64,000 nucleotides of DNA from SG-bin9 sp049323835 (GCA_049323835.1 JBMOOJ010000104.1:10922-74921), one strand, 5' to 3'; shown: positions 8,675 to 19,336, counted from the stretch's first letter. Numbers and translations: made by a program. Notes: a model not told the origin generated them from the sequence alone.

Positions 8675-10165
8675 TTAGATTCCGCCCATGCAGAGGTACT
8701 TCACCTCGAGATAGTCCTCGATGCCGTACTTCGAGCCCTCGCGGCCGTTGCCGCTCTCCTTGACCCCGCCGAACGGTGCGATCTCGGTCGAGATCAGGCC
8801 CTCGTTGATGCCGACGATGCCGTACTCCAGCGCCTCTGCGACCCGCCAGATGCGACCGATATCGCGGCCATAGAAATAGGCGGCAAGACCGAACTCGGTG
8901 TCGTTGGCGAGACGGATCGCATCCTCCTCGGTCTTGAAGCGGAACACGGGAGCAACCGGACCGAACGTCTCCTCGCGGAAGATCAGCATGTCCGGCTTCG
9001 CGTCGGCGAGCACGGTCGGCAGATAAAATCTGCCGCCGAGCGCAGGCTGCTTGCCGCCGGTGACAACGCGCGCGCCCTTCGAAACGGCATCGGTGACATG
9101 CTCCTGCACCTTGTCGACCGCGTCCTTGTTGATCAGCGGGCCGATGGCGACGCCCTGCTCGAAGCCGTCGCCGACCTTCATCGCGTTCACGGCCTCTGTC
9201 AGCTTCGCGACGAAGGCGTCGTAGATCTTGTCCTGCGCGAACAGGCGATTGGCGCAGACGCAGGTCTGGCCAGCGTTGCGGTACTTCGAAGCGATCGCGC
9301 CCTTCACCGCCGCGTCGATGTCGGCGTCGTCAAACACGATGAACGGCGCGTTGCCGCCGAGCTCCATCGATGTGCGTTTCACAGTCGCGGCGCTCTGCGC
9401 CATCAGCTTCTTGCCGATTTCGGTCGAGCCGGTGAACGTCACCTTGCGCACGATCGGGTTCGACGTCATCTCGCCGCCGATCGCCGTTGCCGATCCGGTG
9501 ACGACACTGAACACGCCCTTCGGAACACCCGCGCGCTCCGCGAGGATGCCGAGCGCCAGCGCCGACAGCGGCGTCTGGCTCGCCGGCTTCACCACCATGG
9601 TGCAGCCGGCGGCGAGCGCCGGACCCGCCTTGCGGGTGATCATCGCAGCCGGGAAATTCCAGGGCGTGATCGCAGCGCAGACGCCGATCGGCTGCTTGAT
9701 GACGACGATGCGCTTGTCGCTGCCGTGCGGAGGGATGGTGTCGCCATAGATACGGCGCGCTTCCTCGCTGAACCACTCGATGAAGTTCGCGGCGTAGGCG
9801 ATCTCGCCGCGGCTTTCGGTCATCGGCTTGCCCTGCTCCGCCGTCATGATGGTGGCGAGGTCTTCCTGATTGGCCATCATCAGATCGTACCACTTGCGCA
9901 GGATGTTCGAGCGCTCCTTGGCGGTCTTCGCACGCCACGCGGGCCACGCCGCATTCGCGGCCTCGATCGCGCGCCGCGTTTCGTTCGCGCCCATGTTCGG
10001 CACCGTGCCGATGATGGCGCCGGTTGAGGGATTATCCACGGCGATGGTCTTGCCGTCGTCCGCGGCGACCCACGCGCCGTCGATCAGACATGCATCGCGC
10101 AGCAACGAGGGGTCCTTCAAGTTGAGCGAAGCCGGCGCATCCTTGAGCTTGAGATTCGTTGCCAT
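8675..10165 (-). CDS. gabD: NAD(P)-dependent succinate-semialdehyde dehydrogenase
   Basis: A 496-residue aldehyde dehydrogenase oxidising succinate semialdehyde to succinate, the last step of GABA degradation. Seen: TPWNFPAAMITRKAGPALAA (nucleotide region), the catalytic Glu motif MELGGNAPFIVF, the catalytic Cys in GQTCVCANR, and the C-terminal FGGVKESGNGREGSKYGIED typical of GabD. The double Cys (CVC) is typical of SSADHs. The start at 10165 is preceded by AGGAGA; the earlier in-frame Met at 10210 lacks this. No GABA transaminase is adjacent, so glutarate or other semialdehydes are possible substrates. Confidence 0.9.
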   Translation of the reverse strand: MATNLKLKDAPASLNLKDPSLLRDACLIDGAWVAADDGKTIAVDNPSTGAIIGTVPNMGANETRRAIEAANAAWPAWRAKTAKERSNILRKWYDLMMANQEDLATIMTAEQGKPMTESRGEIAYAANFIEWFSEEARRIYGDTIPPHGSDKRIVVIKQPIGVCAAITPWNFPAAMITRKAGPALAAGCTMVVKPASQTPLSALALGILAERAGVPKGVFSVVTGSATAIGGEMTSNPIVRKVTFTGSTEIGKKLMAQSAATVKRTSMELGGNAPFIVFDDADIDAAVKGAIASKYRNAGQTCVCANRLFAQDKIYDAFVAKLTEAVNAMKVGDGFEQGVAIGPLINKDAVDKVQEHVTDAVSKGARVVTGGKQPALGGRFYLPTVLADAKPDMLIFREETFGPVAPVFRFKTEEDAIRLANDTEFGLAAYFYGRDIGRIWRVAEALEYGIVGINEGLISTEIAPFGGVKESGNGREGSKYGIEDYLEVKYLCMGGI

Positions 10166-10406
10166 GTCTTTCTCCTGTTCTCCGGTCGCCGTTTTCGGCG
10201 TGCCCGGCATTCCGTTTCGCCATTGATCCTGATCGGGATTGCGGCGCAGCTTAACCGCCCGAAGACGCAGGTCTATGAAAATCGGCGGCCTTTCCGGTTA
10301 CCTCCCGGTAACGTCCGGCCGTCTCATTTCAGTAGTTTTATTAGATAATTTTCAAAGATAATCAAGATCCGCGACAGCGAACGGGCCTCCGGCCGCAGGC
10401 GTCCAT
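10166..10406. other. Intergenic region upstream of gabD
   Basis: No gene seen. An AT-rich patch at 10334-10364 is the only low-GC stretch here and is a plausible gabD promoter region, but no convincing -35/-10 pair was found. Confidence 0.4.
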
Positions 10407-10544
10407 TTATCTTTTGACGACCGCCGCTTCGGTATCACCGGCTACCGGATTGCGCCCTTCTTGGCCCGGCAGCGGCGACTCGTCGAAGAAACGCAGCACC
10501 ATCGGCGCATGCGACACCGTGCCCCCGGCCTGCACATTCAGTTT
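10407..10544 (-). pseudogene. Possible C-terminal gene remnant
   Basis: After an in-frame TGA (10545-10547), 45 codons read KLNVQAGGTVSHAPMVLRFF and continue to a charged end (VVKR) and a TAA at 10407. Composition and codon use look coding, but there is no start or Shine-Dalgarno and I do not recognise the family. It may be the tail of a deleted gene or a small unrecognised ORF. Confidence 0.25.
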
Positions 10545-10591
10545 TCACATTTCTGGGTATCGCCGCGATGGCATCGGTAATACGCGATCCG

Positions 10592-12157
10592 TTACGTCCC
10601 GTGCGCCAGCGTACCTGACCGGCGCGGCGGCTGCGGCGCGAGATCGATCGCGAACAGGTTGCGGTCCTCGACGTCCTTCAGCGTCACGGTCATGATGCCG
10701 CTGCGGCCGTCGATCTCGACGAGCCCGAAGAACTGAAGTCCGAAACAGGGTGCGAGATTTTCACCCTGCTCCGGCGAGCAGCCTTTCTGATAGCGCACGC
10801 TCGGCCCGAAGGTGTTGTCGAGCGGCGCCGGCATCCACGTGCCGGCATGCAGCGGCCCGGAAACGAATTCCCAGAACGGTTCGAAGTCCTGGAATACGGC
10901 CTTGTTCGGATCGTAGTAGTGCGCTGCCGTATAGTGCATGTCGGCCGTCAGCCAGACGAGATTGGTGAGACCCGAACGCTTGATGAAGGACAGAAGGTTC
11001 GCGACCTCGTGCTCGCGTCCTTCCGGCGGACCATCACTCGACGCCACGCCATCGGGCGTCACAAGACCGATCGGCAGATCGGCTGCGATGACTTTCCAGG
11101 TCGCCTGCGAGCGCGCCAGCTCCCATTTCAGCCACGCGAGTTGCTTCGCACCGAGCAGCGGCGCGCGCTGGTCGTGCGGCGCGGCCTCGTTCGACTCGCG
11201 ATAGCTGCGCATGTCGAGCATGAACACGTCGAGCAGCGGACCGTAGGCGATCTTGCGATAAACCCGACCTGCTTCGGCCAGCGTCTGCCTCGTCGGCATG
11301 TATTCGTGGAAAGCGCGCGACGCCCGTGCCGCGAGCGCAAGTGCACTCTGCTCGACATAACCAGGCTCGTCAATCGTGCGCGCCGGCCACCAGTCATTGG
11401 CGACCTCGTGATCATCCCACTGCGCGAGGATCGGCACCTCGGCATTGAACGCGCGCACGTTCGCATCGATCAGGTTGTAGCGATAGTTGCCGCGGAACTG
11501 CGCCAGCGTCTCCGCGACCTGCGACTTCTCTTCCGTCACGACGTTGCGCCAGATCTCGCCGTCCGGAAGTTTCAGTTCGCGCAGAATCGGGCTGTCGGCA
11601 TAGATGCAGTCGCCCGAGTGGATGAAGAAGTCCGGACGATGCCTGAGCATGGTCGCGTATGTCCGCATGCCGCCGCGCGTTTCGTCGATGCCCCATCCCT
11701 GCCCGGCCGTGTCGCCGGACCAGATGAACGATACGGACCGCCGCGACGTCGGCGCCGAGCGGAAGCGCCCGACCCGCGCGGGTCCGACGATCGCCGGCGA
11801 CGACAGGTTCTGCGCGCGCACGCGATAGAAGATGTCCTGATCGCCCGGCAGATCGTCGAGCAGCGCCTTGCCGGTGAAGTCGCTCTCCGGCAGCGCGTCG
11901 ACGAATGTGGAGGCAACGATGTCCTTGAAGCTGTCGGTGGTCGCGGCTTCGATCAGCAGGCGCGAGGGCCGGTCCGCCCGCGCCCAGACCATTGCGGTGT
12001 CGCCCGACACGTCGCCCGACTGCAGCCCGAGCGAGAGTCCAGTGCGCTGACTGGCATAGCTGATCGCGGGCATGGCCAAGCAGGCCGCAGTTGCTGCGGA
12101 ACCCGCGAGGAACTTTCGCCGAGAGAGCAACCCCGCGCCGCTCGTCCGCCTTCGCAT
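10592..12157 (-). CDS. phoD: PhoD-like alkaline phosphatase, Tat-exported
   Basis: A 521-residue phosphodiesterase/phosphomonoesterase of the PhoD family. The twin-arginine signal is SRRKFLAGSAATAACLAMPA near residues 12-31. Metal-binding motifs are visible: IWSGDTAG, FFIHSGDCIYADSP and AQWDDHEVANDWW, with WLTADMHYTAAHYYDP towards the C-terminus. It would act in the periplasm releasing phosphate from esters, and PhoD enzymes typically use Ca2+/Fe3+. The start at 12157 follows AGAGG; the frame is open further upstream but without signal-peptide logic. It is divergent from the binding-protein gene at 12436. No Pho box was identified. Confidence 0.9.
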   Translation of the reverse strand: MRRRTSGAGLLSRRKFLAGSAATAACLAMPAISYASQRTGLSLGLQSGDVSGDTAMVWARADRPSRLLIEAATTDSFKDIVASTFVDALPESDFTGKALLDDLPGDQDIFYRVRAQNLSSPAIVGPARVGRFRSAPTSRRSVSFIWSGDTAGQGWGIDETRGGMRTYATMLRHRPDFFIHSGDCIYADSPILRELKLPDGEIWRNVVTEEKSQVAETLAQFRGNYRYNLIDANVRAFNAEVPILAQWDDHEVANDWWPARTIDEPGYVEQSALALAARASRAFHEYMPTRQTLAEAGRVYRKIAYGPLLDVFMLDMRSYRESNEAAPHDQRAPLLGAKQLAWLKWELARSQATWKVIAADLPIGLVTPDGVASSDGPPEGREHEVANLLSFIKRSGLTNLVWLTADMHYTAAHYYDPNKAVFQDFEPFWEFVSGPLHAGTWMPAPLDNTFGPSVRYQKGCSPEQGENLAPCFGLQFFGLVEIDGRSGIMTVTLKDVEDRNLFAIDLAPQPPRRSGTLAHGT

Positions 12158-12435
12158 CCCGTGACCTCTGCCGAATCGCAGCAGGACCGTGCCTGCGCCG
12201 TTTGACTCTGGCTCAACGGTTTTGCGACGCGGCGGTGACAACGACGACGTGCGAGTTCCCGATCCACCGATGCTCACGCTCGCGTGAAGTCAGCGGGTTT
12301 CTAAGCCTATCGTATGAGGCCGAGGGAAAGCCCAAGGCTTGCGTGACTCCGGAGCCGCTGAAATAGTCCGCACCTTGGCATGCCAGAACGCCAATAAGAA
12401 ACATGCTCCCCCGAGGGAGCGCTTTGGAGGCTCAA

Positions 12436-13632
12436 ATGCGTCTTGGATTTTTTACCGCCGCCGTTGCGTGCGCCCTTTCATTGCCAACGATGTCGTCCGC
12501 GCAAGGCGCGGTGAAGATCGGCATCCTCAACGATCAGTCCGGCGTCTACGCCGATTACGGCGGCAAGTGGTCGTTCGAAGCAGCCAAGATGGCGATCGAG
12601 GATTTCGGCGGCGAAGTGCTCGGCAAGAAGATCGAAATCGTCACCGCGGACCATCAAAACAAGCCCGATCTCGCCGTCAGCATCGGCCGCCGCTGGTATG
12701 ACGTCGAAGGCGTCGACATGATTACCGAGCTGACGACATCGTCGGTCGCACTCGCGATCCACGATCTGTCGAAGCAGATGAAGAAGATCGACATCGTCGT
12801 CGGCGCGGCGACCTCCCGCCTGACCGGCGACGCCTGCCAGCCCTACGGCTTCCACTGGGCCTACGACACCCATGCACTTGGCGTCGGCACCGGCGGCGCA
12901 CTCACCGAAGCCGGTGGCGACACCTGGTACTTCCTCACCGCGGACTATGCGTTCGGCCATTCGCTCGAAGCCGACACCGGCAAGGTTGTCACTGCAAAAG
13001 GCGGCAAGGTTCTCGGCGCCGTGCGTCATCCGCTGAACTCGTCGGACTACTCGTCGTTCCTGCTCCAGGCGCAGAGCTCCAAGGCGAAGATCATCGGCCT
13101 CGCCAATGCTGGCCTCGACACCACCAACTCGATCAAGCAGGCCGCCGAATTCGGCATCGTCGCCGGCGGCCAGAAGCTTGCAGGTCTGCTGCTCACGCTC
13201 GCGGAGGTCCACGGCCTCGGCCTCAACGCGGCGCAGGGCCTCGTACTCACCGAAGGTTACTACTGGGACCTCAACGACAAGAGCCGTGAGTTCGCCGATC
13301 GCTTCTTCAAGCGCACCGGCCGCATGCCGAACATGATCCAGGCCGGCACCTACTCGGCGACCTTGCAGTACCTGAAGGCTGTGAAGGCCGCCGGCACGAA
13401 GGAAACCGAAGCCGTCACCGCCAAACTCAAGGAACTGCCGGTCGACGATGCCTTCGCGCAGGGCGGCAAGGTGCTGCCGAACGGCCGCATGGTGCACGAC
13501 ATGTACCTGTTCGAAGTGAAGAAGCCGAGCGAGTCGAAGAAGCCGTGGGATTACTACAAGCTTGTCTCGACGGTTCCCGGCGACAAGGCGTTCCTGTCGG
13601 CCAAGGACAGCGGCTGCCCGGCCACGAAGTGA
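12436..13632 (+). CDS. LivK-type ABC transporter substrate-binding protein
   Basis: A 398-residue periplasmic binding protein of the type-I (leucine/amide) fold with a short signal peptide ending MSSAQG. VKIGILNDQSGVYADYGG is the family's first strand and loop. A GGAGG site lies 5 bases before the ATG. It is monocistronic and ends at a strong convergent hairpin, facing the livF end of the neighbouring operon. It may supply an extra ligand specificity to that transporter. Proteins of this type in rhizobia often bind aromatic or short organic acids, so the ligand is left open. Confidence 0.88.
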   Translation: MRLGFFTAAVACALSLPTMSSAQGAVKIGILNDQSGVYADYGGKWSFEAAKMAIEDFGGEVLGKKIEIVTADHQNKPDLAVSIGRRWYDVEGVDMITELTTSSVALAIHDLSKQMKKIDIVVGAATSRLTGDACQPYGFHWAYDTHALGVGTGGALTEAGGDTWYFLTADYAFGHSLEADTGKVVTAKGGKVLGAVRHPLNSSDYSSFLLQAQSSKAKIIGLANAGLDTTNSIKQAAEFGIVAGGQKLAGLLLTLAEVHGLGLNAAQGLVLTEGYYWDLNDKSREFADRFFKRTGRMPNMIQAGTYSATLQYLKAVKAAGTKETEAVTAKLKELPVDDAFAQGGKVLPNGRMVHDMYLFEVKKPSESKKPWDYYKLVSTVPGDKAFLSAKDSGCPATK

Positions 13633-13652
13633 GCCGCGCACGACCAAACGAC

Positions 13653-13681
13653 ATCGGCCCGGACTTCGCGTCCGGGCCGAT
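13653..13681. terminator. Bidirectional terminator
   Basis: A perfect 11-bp stem, ATCGGCCCGGA / TCCGGGCCGAT, with a 7-base loop sits between the convergent binding-protein gene and livF. The T tract is short (CCGTTATT), but position and stem strength support termination in both directions. Confidence 0.75.
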
Positions 13682-13704
13682 CCGTTATTGAGCAGTGAAA
13701 CAGA

Positions 13705-14401
<697 letters not shown>

Positions 14402-14412
<11 letters not shown>

Positions 14413-15139
14413 GGTGGCGGTCTCCGAGATAGGCGGAAATCACTTTCTCGTCGCGAACCACGGCGGACGGCGCGCCTTCCGCGAGCACTTTGCCGAGATG
14501 CAGTACGACGGCGCGATCGACCAGCGGCATGACGACTTCCATCACATGCTCGACCATGACGATGGTGATTCCGGTCCCGCGCACCTTGCGGATCAGTTCG
14601 ACGCCCGCCTGCGCTTCGGCTGGCGTGAGGCCGGTCAGAACCTCGTCGAGCAGAAGGAGCTTCGGTTCGGTTGCGAGCGCACGCGCAACCTCAAGCCGGC
14701 GCTTCTGCGGCGGCGTCAGTTCGGAGCCCGCCGCATCAGCCATGCGCGCCAGCCCGACATAGTCGAGCACGGCCATCGCCTTCTCACGCGCTTGCAGGAT
14801 TCGCGGATAGCGCACGAATGCGCCGACGGTGACGTTCTCGATCACGGACATCGAATCGAACGAACGCGGAACCTGGTAGGTGCGCGCGATGCCCAACGCG
14901 CACAGCTGCGCGGCTGGCAATCCGGTAATGTCGCGGCCATCGAACCTGATCGTGCCCGACGATGGCGGAAACGCGCCGGCAATCAGGTTGAACAGCGTCG
15001 ACTTGCCGGCGCCGTTCGGACCGATCAGACCGAGGATTTCGCCGCGTTTGACGATCATGTCGATCTGGTCGTTGGCGACGAGGCCGCCGAAGCGGCGCGT
15101 CACCTTCTCGCAGGTGATGATGGGATCGCCGCCGCTCAT
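14402..15139 (-). CDS. livG: Branched-chain-type ABC transporter ATPase LivG
   Basis: A 245-residue ATPase. Walker A is GPNGAGKSTLFNLIAG, Walker B is LLLLDEVLTGL, and the H-loop is VMVEHVMEV. The LivG-type insertion after IARTYQVPRSF is present. The signature is the degenerate LTPPQKRRLEVARAL. The start overlaps the livM stop by 4 bp (ATGA). Confidence 0.93.
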
Positions 15140-16146
15140 GATGCGTCAGCCTTTTTGACCGGCGACCGCTTGAACAGGCCCATGATGCCTTCCGGCTGGG
15201 TCAGCGCCACGACCATGACCAGCGCTCCGTAAATCACGAGGTCGAGGCCCGAGCCGGTGCCACCGAGATAGGAGCGCGTCAGTTCAGCCATCGGGATGAG
15301 GATCAGCGCGCCAACCGCCGGGCCCCACAGCGAACCGACTCCGCCCAGCACAGCCGGCAGCGCCATCAGCAGCGAGAAGCGGAAATGCATCACACTTTCC
15401 GGGTCGATGTAGGAGACGAACGCCGCGTAGAAGCCGCCACCGATCGCCGTGAAGAACGCCGAGATCGCCGCCGCGCCCATCTTCGAATGAAACACGGTGA
15501 CGCCGAGACTCTCCGCGGCTTCGGGATCGTCCTTCACCGCACGCCACCAGTAACCCCAGCGCGACTCGATGATCGCGTAGGTCACGAGCCAGGTCAGCGC
15601 GAACAGGCCGAGCACGAAGTAGAAGTACGGCACCTTGTTGCGCGCAAACTGAAGCGTCCACCAGCTGTCAGGATTGAACGGCCACTGGATGCCGAGCGCC
15701 GCTCCGCCGTAATCCCAGTTGTGGACCAGCAGCAGGCCGATTTCCGCGATGACGATGGTCGCGATCGAGAAATAATGCCCCTTCAGCCGGAAGCAGGGAT
15801 AGCCGAGCGCCAGCGCCACCAGCGCCGAGAGAATTCCGCCGGCGAGCATGCCGCTCCAGGCGACGATGCCGAAATTCACGAACAGGATGCTGGTGGCGTA
15901 GGCGCCGATACCGAAATAGAGCGCATGCCCCAGCGACACCTGTCCGCAGTAGCCGCCGAGAATGTTCCAGCTCTGCGAGAGCGCCGCGAACAGCAGCGTC
16001 AAAATGAGAACGTTCATTGTATAGACATCGGAGATCGCACGCGGGATCAGCGCGATCAGCGCAAACACAGCGAGTGCGATCAGAAGCTGCCGCCGTCGGC
16101 CGGCGGTGAACGAGGCATTGGGGACCGTGGCCGCGATATCGCTCAT
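15136..16146 (-). CDS. livM: Branched-chain-type ABC transporter permease LivM
   Basis: A 336-residue inner-membrane permease with about nine hydrophobic segments. SWNILGGYCGQVSLGHALYF is the LivM hallmark and GGVGSLWGPAVGA the C-terminal coupling region. The frame is open upstream to 16638, but the Met at 16146 gives the true N-terminus and shares one base with the livH stop (TGATG). Confidence 0.93.
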   Translation of the reverse strand: MSDIAATVPNASFTAGRRRQLLIALAVFALIALIPRAISDVYTMNVLILTLLFAALSQSWNILGGYCGQVSLGHALYFGIGAYATSILFVNFGIVAWSGMLAGGILSALVALALGYPCFRLKGHYFSIATIVIAEIGLLLVHNWDYGGAALGIQWPFNPDSWWTLQFARNKVPYFYFVLGLFALTWLVTYAIIESRWGYWWRAVKDDPEAAESLGVTVFHSKMGAAAISAFFTAIGGGFYAAFVSYIDPESVMHFRFSLLMALPAVLGGVGSLWGPAVGALILIPMAELTRSYLGGTGSGLDLVIYGALVMVVALTQPEGIMGLFKRSPVKKADAS

Positions 16147-17024
16147 CACAGCCTCCCGAACAGGCCGCTCGGCCTGACAAAGAGAACGGCGAGATAGAGC
16201 GCATAGACGCCGACGGACTTGAGCGCGGGTGGCAGGATCAGCGCCGTCAACGCCTCGATGATGCCGACGATCAGTCCCGCTACCAGCGCGCCGAAGATGC
16301 TCCCGAAACCGCCGAGCGCCACGGTGACGTAAGCGATCAGCGCGAACGGCCCGCCGACCTGCGGATAGATGTAGTAGAAGACGGCAAGCACCGCACCGGA
16401 CAATCCCACAAGCGCCGCGCCAAGTCCCCAGCCGAGCGCGAAGACGCGATTGCGGTCGATGCCGACCAGCGCCACCGCGCCTTGATCTTCTCGTGTGGCT
16501 TCCAGCGCCTTGCCGAAGTCGGTTCGCGTGATCAGCAGGTAGAGCCCGCCGAAGGCAAGCAGCGAGATGACGCCGCCGTAGATCTGCGGCCACGGCAGAA
16601 ACACGCCACCGATATTGAGCGTCTTCCCGCCGAGCCACGAGTTGCCGAGATTGCGGTAATCCGGCGTGAAGAAGTACTGCGCCAGTCCCTGAATCACGAG
16701 CGCAAGGCCGAAGGTCGCGAAAATCTGCACCATGCCCGGATTGGCCTTGGCCCGCATCGCAAAACGGATCACGCCGGCATACGCCGATACGCCGACCACG
16801 AACATCACGCCGACGACGATCGGCATCAGCAGCACGGGATCAAGCGCGCTGATGACCACGAGCCCGAACATGGCGTACATGGCCAGCATGAGGAACTCGC
16901 CGTGCGCGAAGTTCACCACGTCCATCAAGCCGAAAATCAGCGACAGGCCGACAGCGATCAGGGCATAGATCAACCCGATCAGCAGCCCGCTCGCCAGCAC
17001 CTGTAAAAATGCCTGAACAGTCAT
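16146..17024 (-). CDS. livH: Branched-chain-type ABC transporter permease LivH
   Basis: A 292-residue permease: QVLASGLLIGLIYALIAVGL, then FGLMDVVNFAHGEFLML (the LivH signature), and ALGGFGSIFGALVAGLIVG near the end. The start at 17024 is chosen over the upstream in-frame Met at 17066 because it matches family length. It lies 67 bp after livK and is coupled to livM. Confidence 0.92.
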   Translation of the reverse strand: MTVQAFLQVLASGLLIGLIYALIAVGLSLIFGLMDVVNFAHGEFLMLAMYAMFGLVVISALDPVLLMPIVVGVMFVVGVSAYAGVIRFAMRAKANPGMVQIFATFGLALVIQGLAQYFFTPDYRNLGNSWLGGKTLNIGGVFLPWPQIYGGVISLLAFGGLYLLITRTDFGKALEATREDQGAVALVGIDRNRVFALGWGLGAALVGLSGAVLAVFYYIYPQVGGPFALIAYVTVALGGFGSIFGALVAGLIVGIIEALTALILPPALKSVGVYALYLAVLFVRPSGLFGRL

Positions 17025-17091
17025 CGTCCCCCGCCCCGCGCAAACGCCGAGGGCGCTAGTCAACAATGACTAACGCCCTCGCATGATCGGA

Positions 17092-18348
17092 TCAGCCGTT
17101 CATCGGCCATTTGGCCTGCGCAACGGCGACGTTCTCCGGGAAGATCGTGATGAACTTGCCGCCGATGTACTGGATCAGCACCGGATCGGCGTCGGCATTC
17201 TGGCCGTCGGCGCCGAACTTGATCCGTTTCCACGGCATGATGGTCTTGTCGCCGGGGGTGTCGGTCGCCGCGAGCGCGGCGCGGATTTTCTCGCCATCGG
17301 TCGATTTCGCGCGGTCGATCGCATCCGCGAGGATGAGGATCGAAGTGAACTGGCGCGAGGTGTTGTCGTTCAGGTCGCGATTGGCGCGCTTCTTGAAGAG
17401 CTCGTTGACCTTCGCGATCGATGGCCGCTTCGCCGCCATATCGATCGAGAAGCTGGCGCGCGAGATCAGTCCGGTCAGCTTGTCGCCCACCGCATCGAAC
17501 GTCGCCTTGTCGGCGAAACCGGCCGCCTGCGCGACCAGGTTCTTCGGCTTGTAGCCGAGTTCTTCCATCGTCTTGATCAGCAAGATCGAGTCGGTGGTGT
17601 AGCCCGACGGCAGCAGCACATCCGGATTGGCGCTCTTGAGCTGCTGCACTTCGGATGTCAGCGACGGCGAGTTCGAGCGGTACTTGATGTCGGCCACGAC
17701 CTTGTAGCCGCGGTCGGTCGCAAGCTTGCGCTGAACGTTCGAGGAATCGGTACCGAAGATCGTGTCTTCGTAGAACAAGGCCACGCTTTCGATCTTCTTG
17801 CCGGCCTTTTTCTGCGCGTCGAGGAAGTCGAACATGCCCGCCGAAAACATCTCGTCGTGCGCGGCGGCACGGAAGAAGAACTTCAGATTGCGGCGATGCA
17901 GGCTCGGCGACGATGAGTCGGCAGCAAGATACGGGATACCATAGCGTTCGCACGACGCGCTGACCGTCGCCGACACCGACGAATGGAATGCGCCGACGAT
18001 GGCGACGACCTTGTCCTGCGTGATGAGGCGCTCGGCTTCTGCGCGGCCCTTCTGCGGATCGCCCTGATGGTCGGCGAAGATCAGCTTGATCTTGGCGTTG
18101 CCGAGGCCGGCAAGACCAGCATTCTTCGCGGTCGGCAGATCGATATCGAACGAGCCGTTGACGATCTCAGCCGCCGTTTCAAGCGCATGCTTGGCGTCGA
18201 CACCGATCTGCGCACTCGGACCGGACAGCGGCCAGATCACACCGATCGCAACTTCGCCACCGCCTTGCGCAAACGCTCTTGCTCCCACCAGCGGCGAGCT
18301 TGCCAACGACAAGGCCGCACCGGCCAACAACACTTCACGACGATTCAT
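17092..18348 (-). CDS. LivK-type ABC transporter substrate-binding protein
   Basis: A 418-residue periplasmic binding protein. The N-terminus MNRREVLLAGAAL is a twin-arginine-like signal ending FAQGGG. The fold begins VAIGVIWPLSGPSAQIGVDA. The ATG at 18348 has AAGGAG 8 bases upstream; an in-frame GTG at 18357 would overlap that site, so the ATG is preferred. It lies 53 bp after DUF1445 and 67 bp before livH, so it is the operon's own receptor. The ligand may relate to the DUF1445 reaction, which is inference. Confidence 0.9.
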   Translation of the reverse strand: MNRREVLLAGAALSLASSPLVGARAFAQGGGEVAIGVIWPLSGPSAQIGVDAKHALETAAEIVNGSFDIDLPTAKNAGLAGLGNAKIKLIFADHQGDPQKGRAEAERLITQDKVVAIVGAFHSSVSATVSASCERYGIPYLAADSSSPSLHRRNLKFFFRAAAHDEMFSAGMFDFLDAQKKAGKKIESVALFYEDTIFGTDSSNVQRKLATDRGYKVVADIKYRSNSPSLTSEVQQLKSANPDVLLPSGYTTDSILLIKTMEELGYKPKNLVAQAAGFADKATFDAVGDKLTGLISRASFSIDMAAKRPSIAKVNELFKKRANRDLNDNTSRQFTSILILADAIDRAKSTDGEKIRAALAATDTPGDKTIMPWKRIKFGADGQNADADPVLIQYIGGKFITIFPENVAVAQAKWPMNG

Positions 18349-18401
18349 TGACGTCACTCCTTATGTTTATCGGCGCCGGTTTGTGCGGCTTTTTGCATGG
18401 A

Positions 18402-19238
18402 TTATTGAATCGAGAACTCCGAGTTGCGCAAATCGGTCACCAGCATGTGGCCCGGCGCGTGCGTGATCGCAAAGTCGGGACGGGATTCAAGGATGATCGA
18501 CTGCGGTGTCACTCCGCAGGCCCAAAATACCGGGACTTCGTCCGGAGCGATAGTTACGGAATCGCCATAGTCAGGCTTGGCGATATCGGCGATGCCGATC
18601 TGCTGCGGATTGCCGAAATGCACCGGCGCACCGTGCACTGCGGGAAAGCGCGTGGTGATCTGGATGGCGCGGATCGCATCGGCAGGACGGAACGGCCGCA
18701 TCGACACGACGAGCCGCCCTGCGAAAGGCCCCGCCGGCTCGCACGGCACCGACGTCCGATACATCGGCACGTTGCGGTTCTCGTCGATATGCCGGATCGA
18801 CAGCCCGTCCGCGATCAGCGCCTCCTCGAAGGAGAACGAGCAGCCGAGCACGAAAGCGACGAGGTCGCTGCGCCAATGCGCCATGATGTCGGTCGGCTCA
18901 TCGGCCAGTTCGCCGTTCCGCCACACACGGTAACGCGGCACGTCGGTGCGAATGTCGAGGTCGAGACCGAGCGCAGGAATCCGCGGATCGCCGGCCTCGG
19001 ACATGCCGATGATCGGGCACGGCTTGGGATTGAGCTGACAGAAGCGATGGAACGCGCCCGCGAGTTTCTCGGGCAGGATCGCGAGGTTGCCCTGAACGAA
19101 TCCCGGCGCGATGCCCGCGGTCGATGTTCCGACATGCCCGGAGCGATAGGCGAGCCGCGCCTGAGCGCTTGGCAGCGGCGCAGCCGCATCGCGTTGAAAC
19201 GATTTCGCTGACAAGCCCATCATCGCGCCGCCCTTCAT
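18402..19238 (-). CDS. DUF1445 / D-glutamate cyclase-like putative hydro-lyase
   Basis: A 278-residue cytoplasmic protein of the YcsI/DUF1445 family, matched by AGIAPGFVQGNLAILPEKLA, NPKPCPIIGMSEAGDP, LVAFVLGCSFSFEEALIADG and VFWACGVTPQ. The family includes the cyclase domain of mitochondrial DGLUCY, which turns D-glutamate into 5-oxo-D-proline; bacterial members are usually labelled putative hydro-lyase. The start is uncertain: 19238 follows GAGGGGA closely, and 19223 or 19220 are alternatives. It is the first gene of the liv operon and divergent from a LysR gene that probably controls it. Confidence 0.8.
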   Translation of the reverse strand: MKGGAMMGLSAKSFQRDAAAPLPSAQARLAYRSGHVGTSTAGIAPGFVQGNLAILPEKLAGAFHRFCQLNPKPCPIIGMSEAGDPRIPALGLDLDIRTDVPRYRVWRNGELADEPTDIMAHWRSDLVAFVLGCSFSFEEALIADGLSIRHIDENRNVPMYRTSVPCEPAGPFAGRLVVSMRPFRPADAIRAIQITTRFPAVHGAPVHFGNPQQIGIADIAKPDYGDSVTIAPDEVPVFWACGVTPQSIILESRPDFAITHAPGHMLVTDLRNSEFSIQ

Positions 19239-19301
19239 TCCCCTCGACAAGGATTGGATCACGCCGCTACGATAATGTCGAGTAGAGATTTTTGATCCAG
19301 A

Positions 19302-19322
19302 TCGATAAATATTCATAATCGA
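19302..19322. promoter_or_regulatory. LysR-type operator (T-N11-A dyad)
   Basis: TCGAT (19302-19306) and ATCGA (19318-19322) are perfect inverted arms around an 11-base AT-rich spacer, giving the T-N11-A core of LysR-type sites. It sits between the divergent lysR and DUF1445-liv genes, 14 bases before the preferred lysR start. Confidence 0.65.
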
Positions 19323-19336
19323 CGATGGGACAGCCG

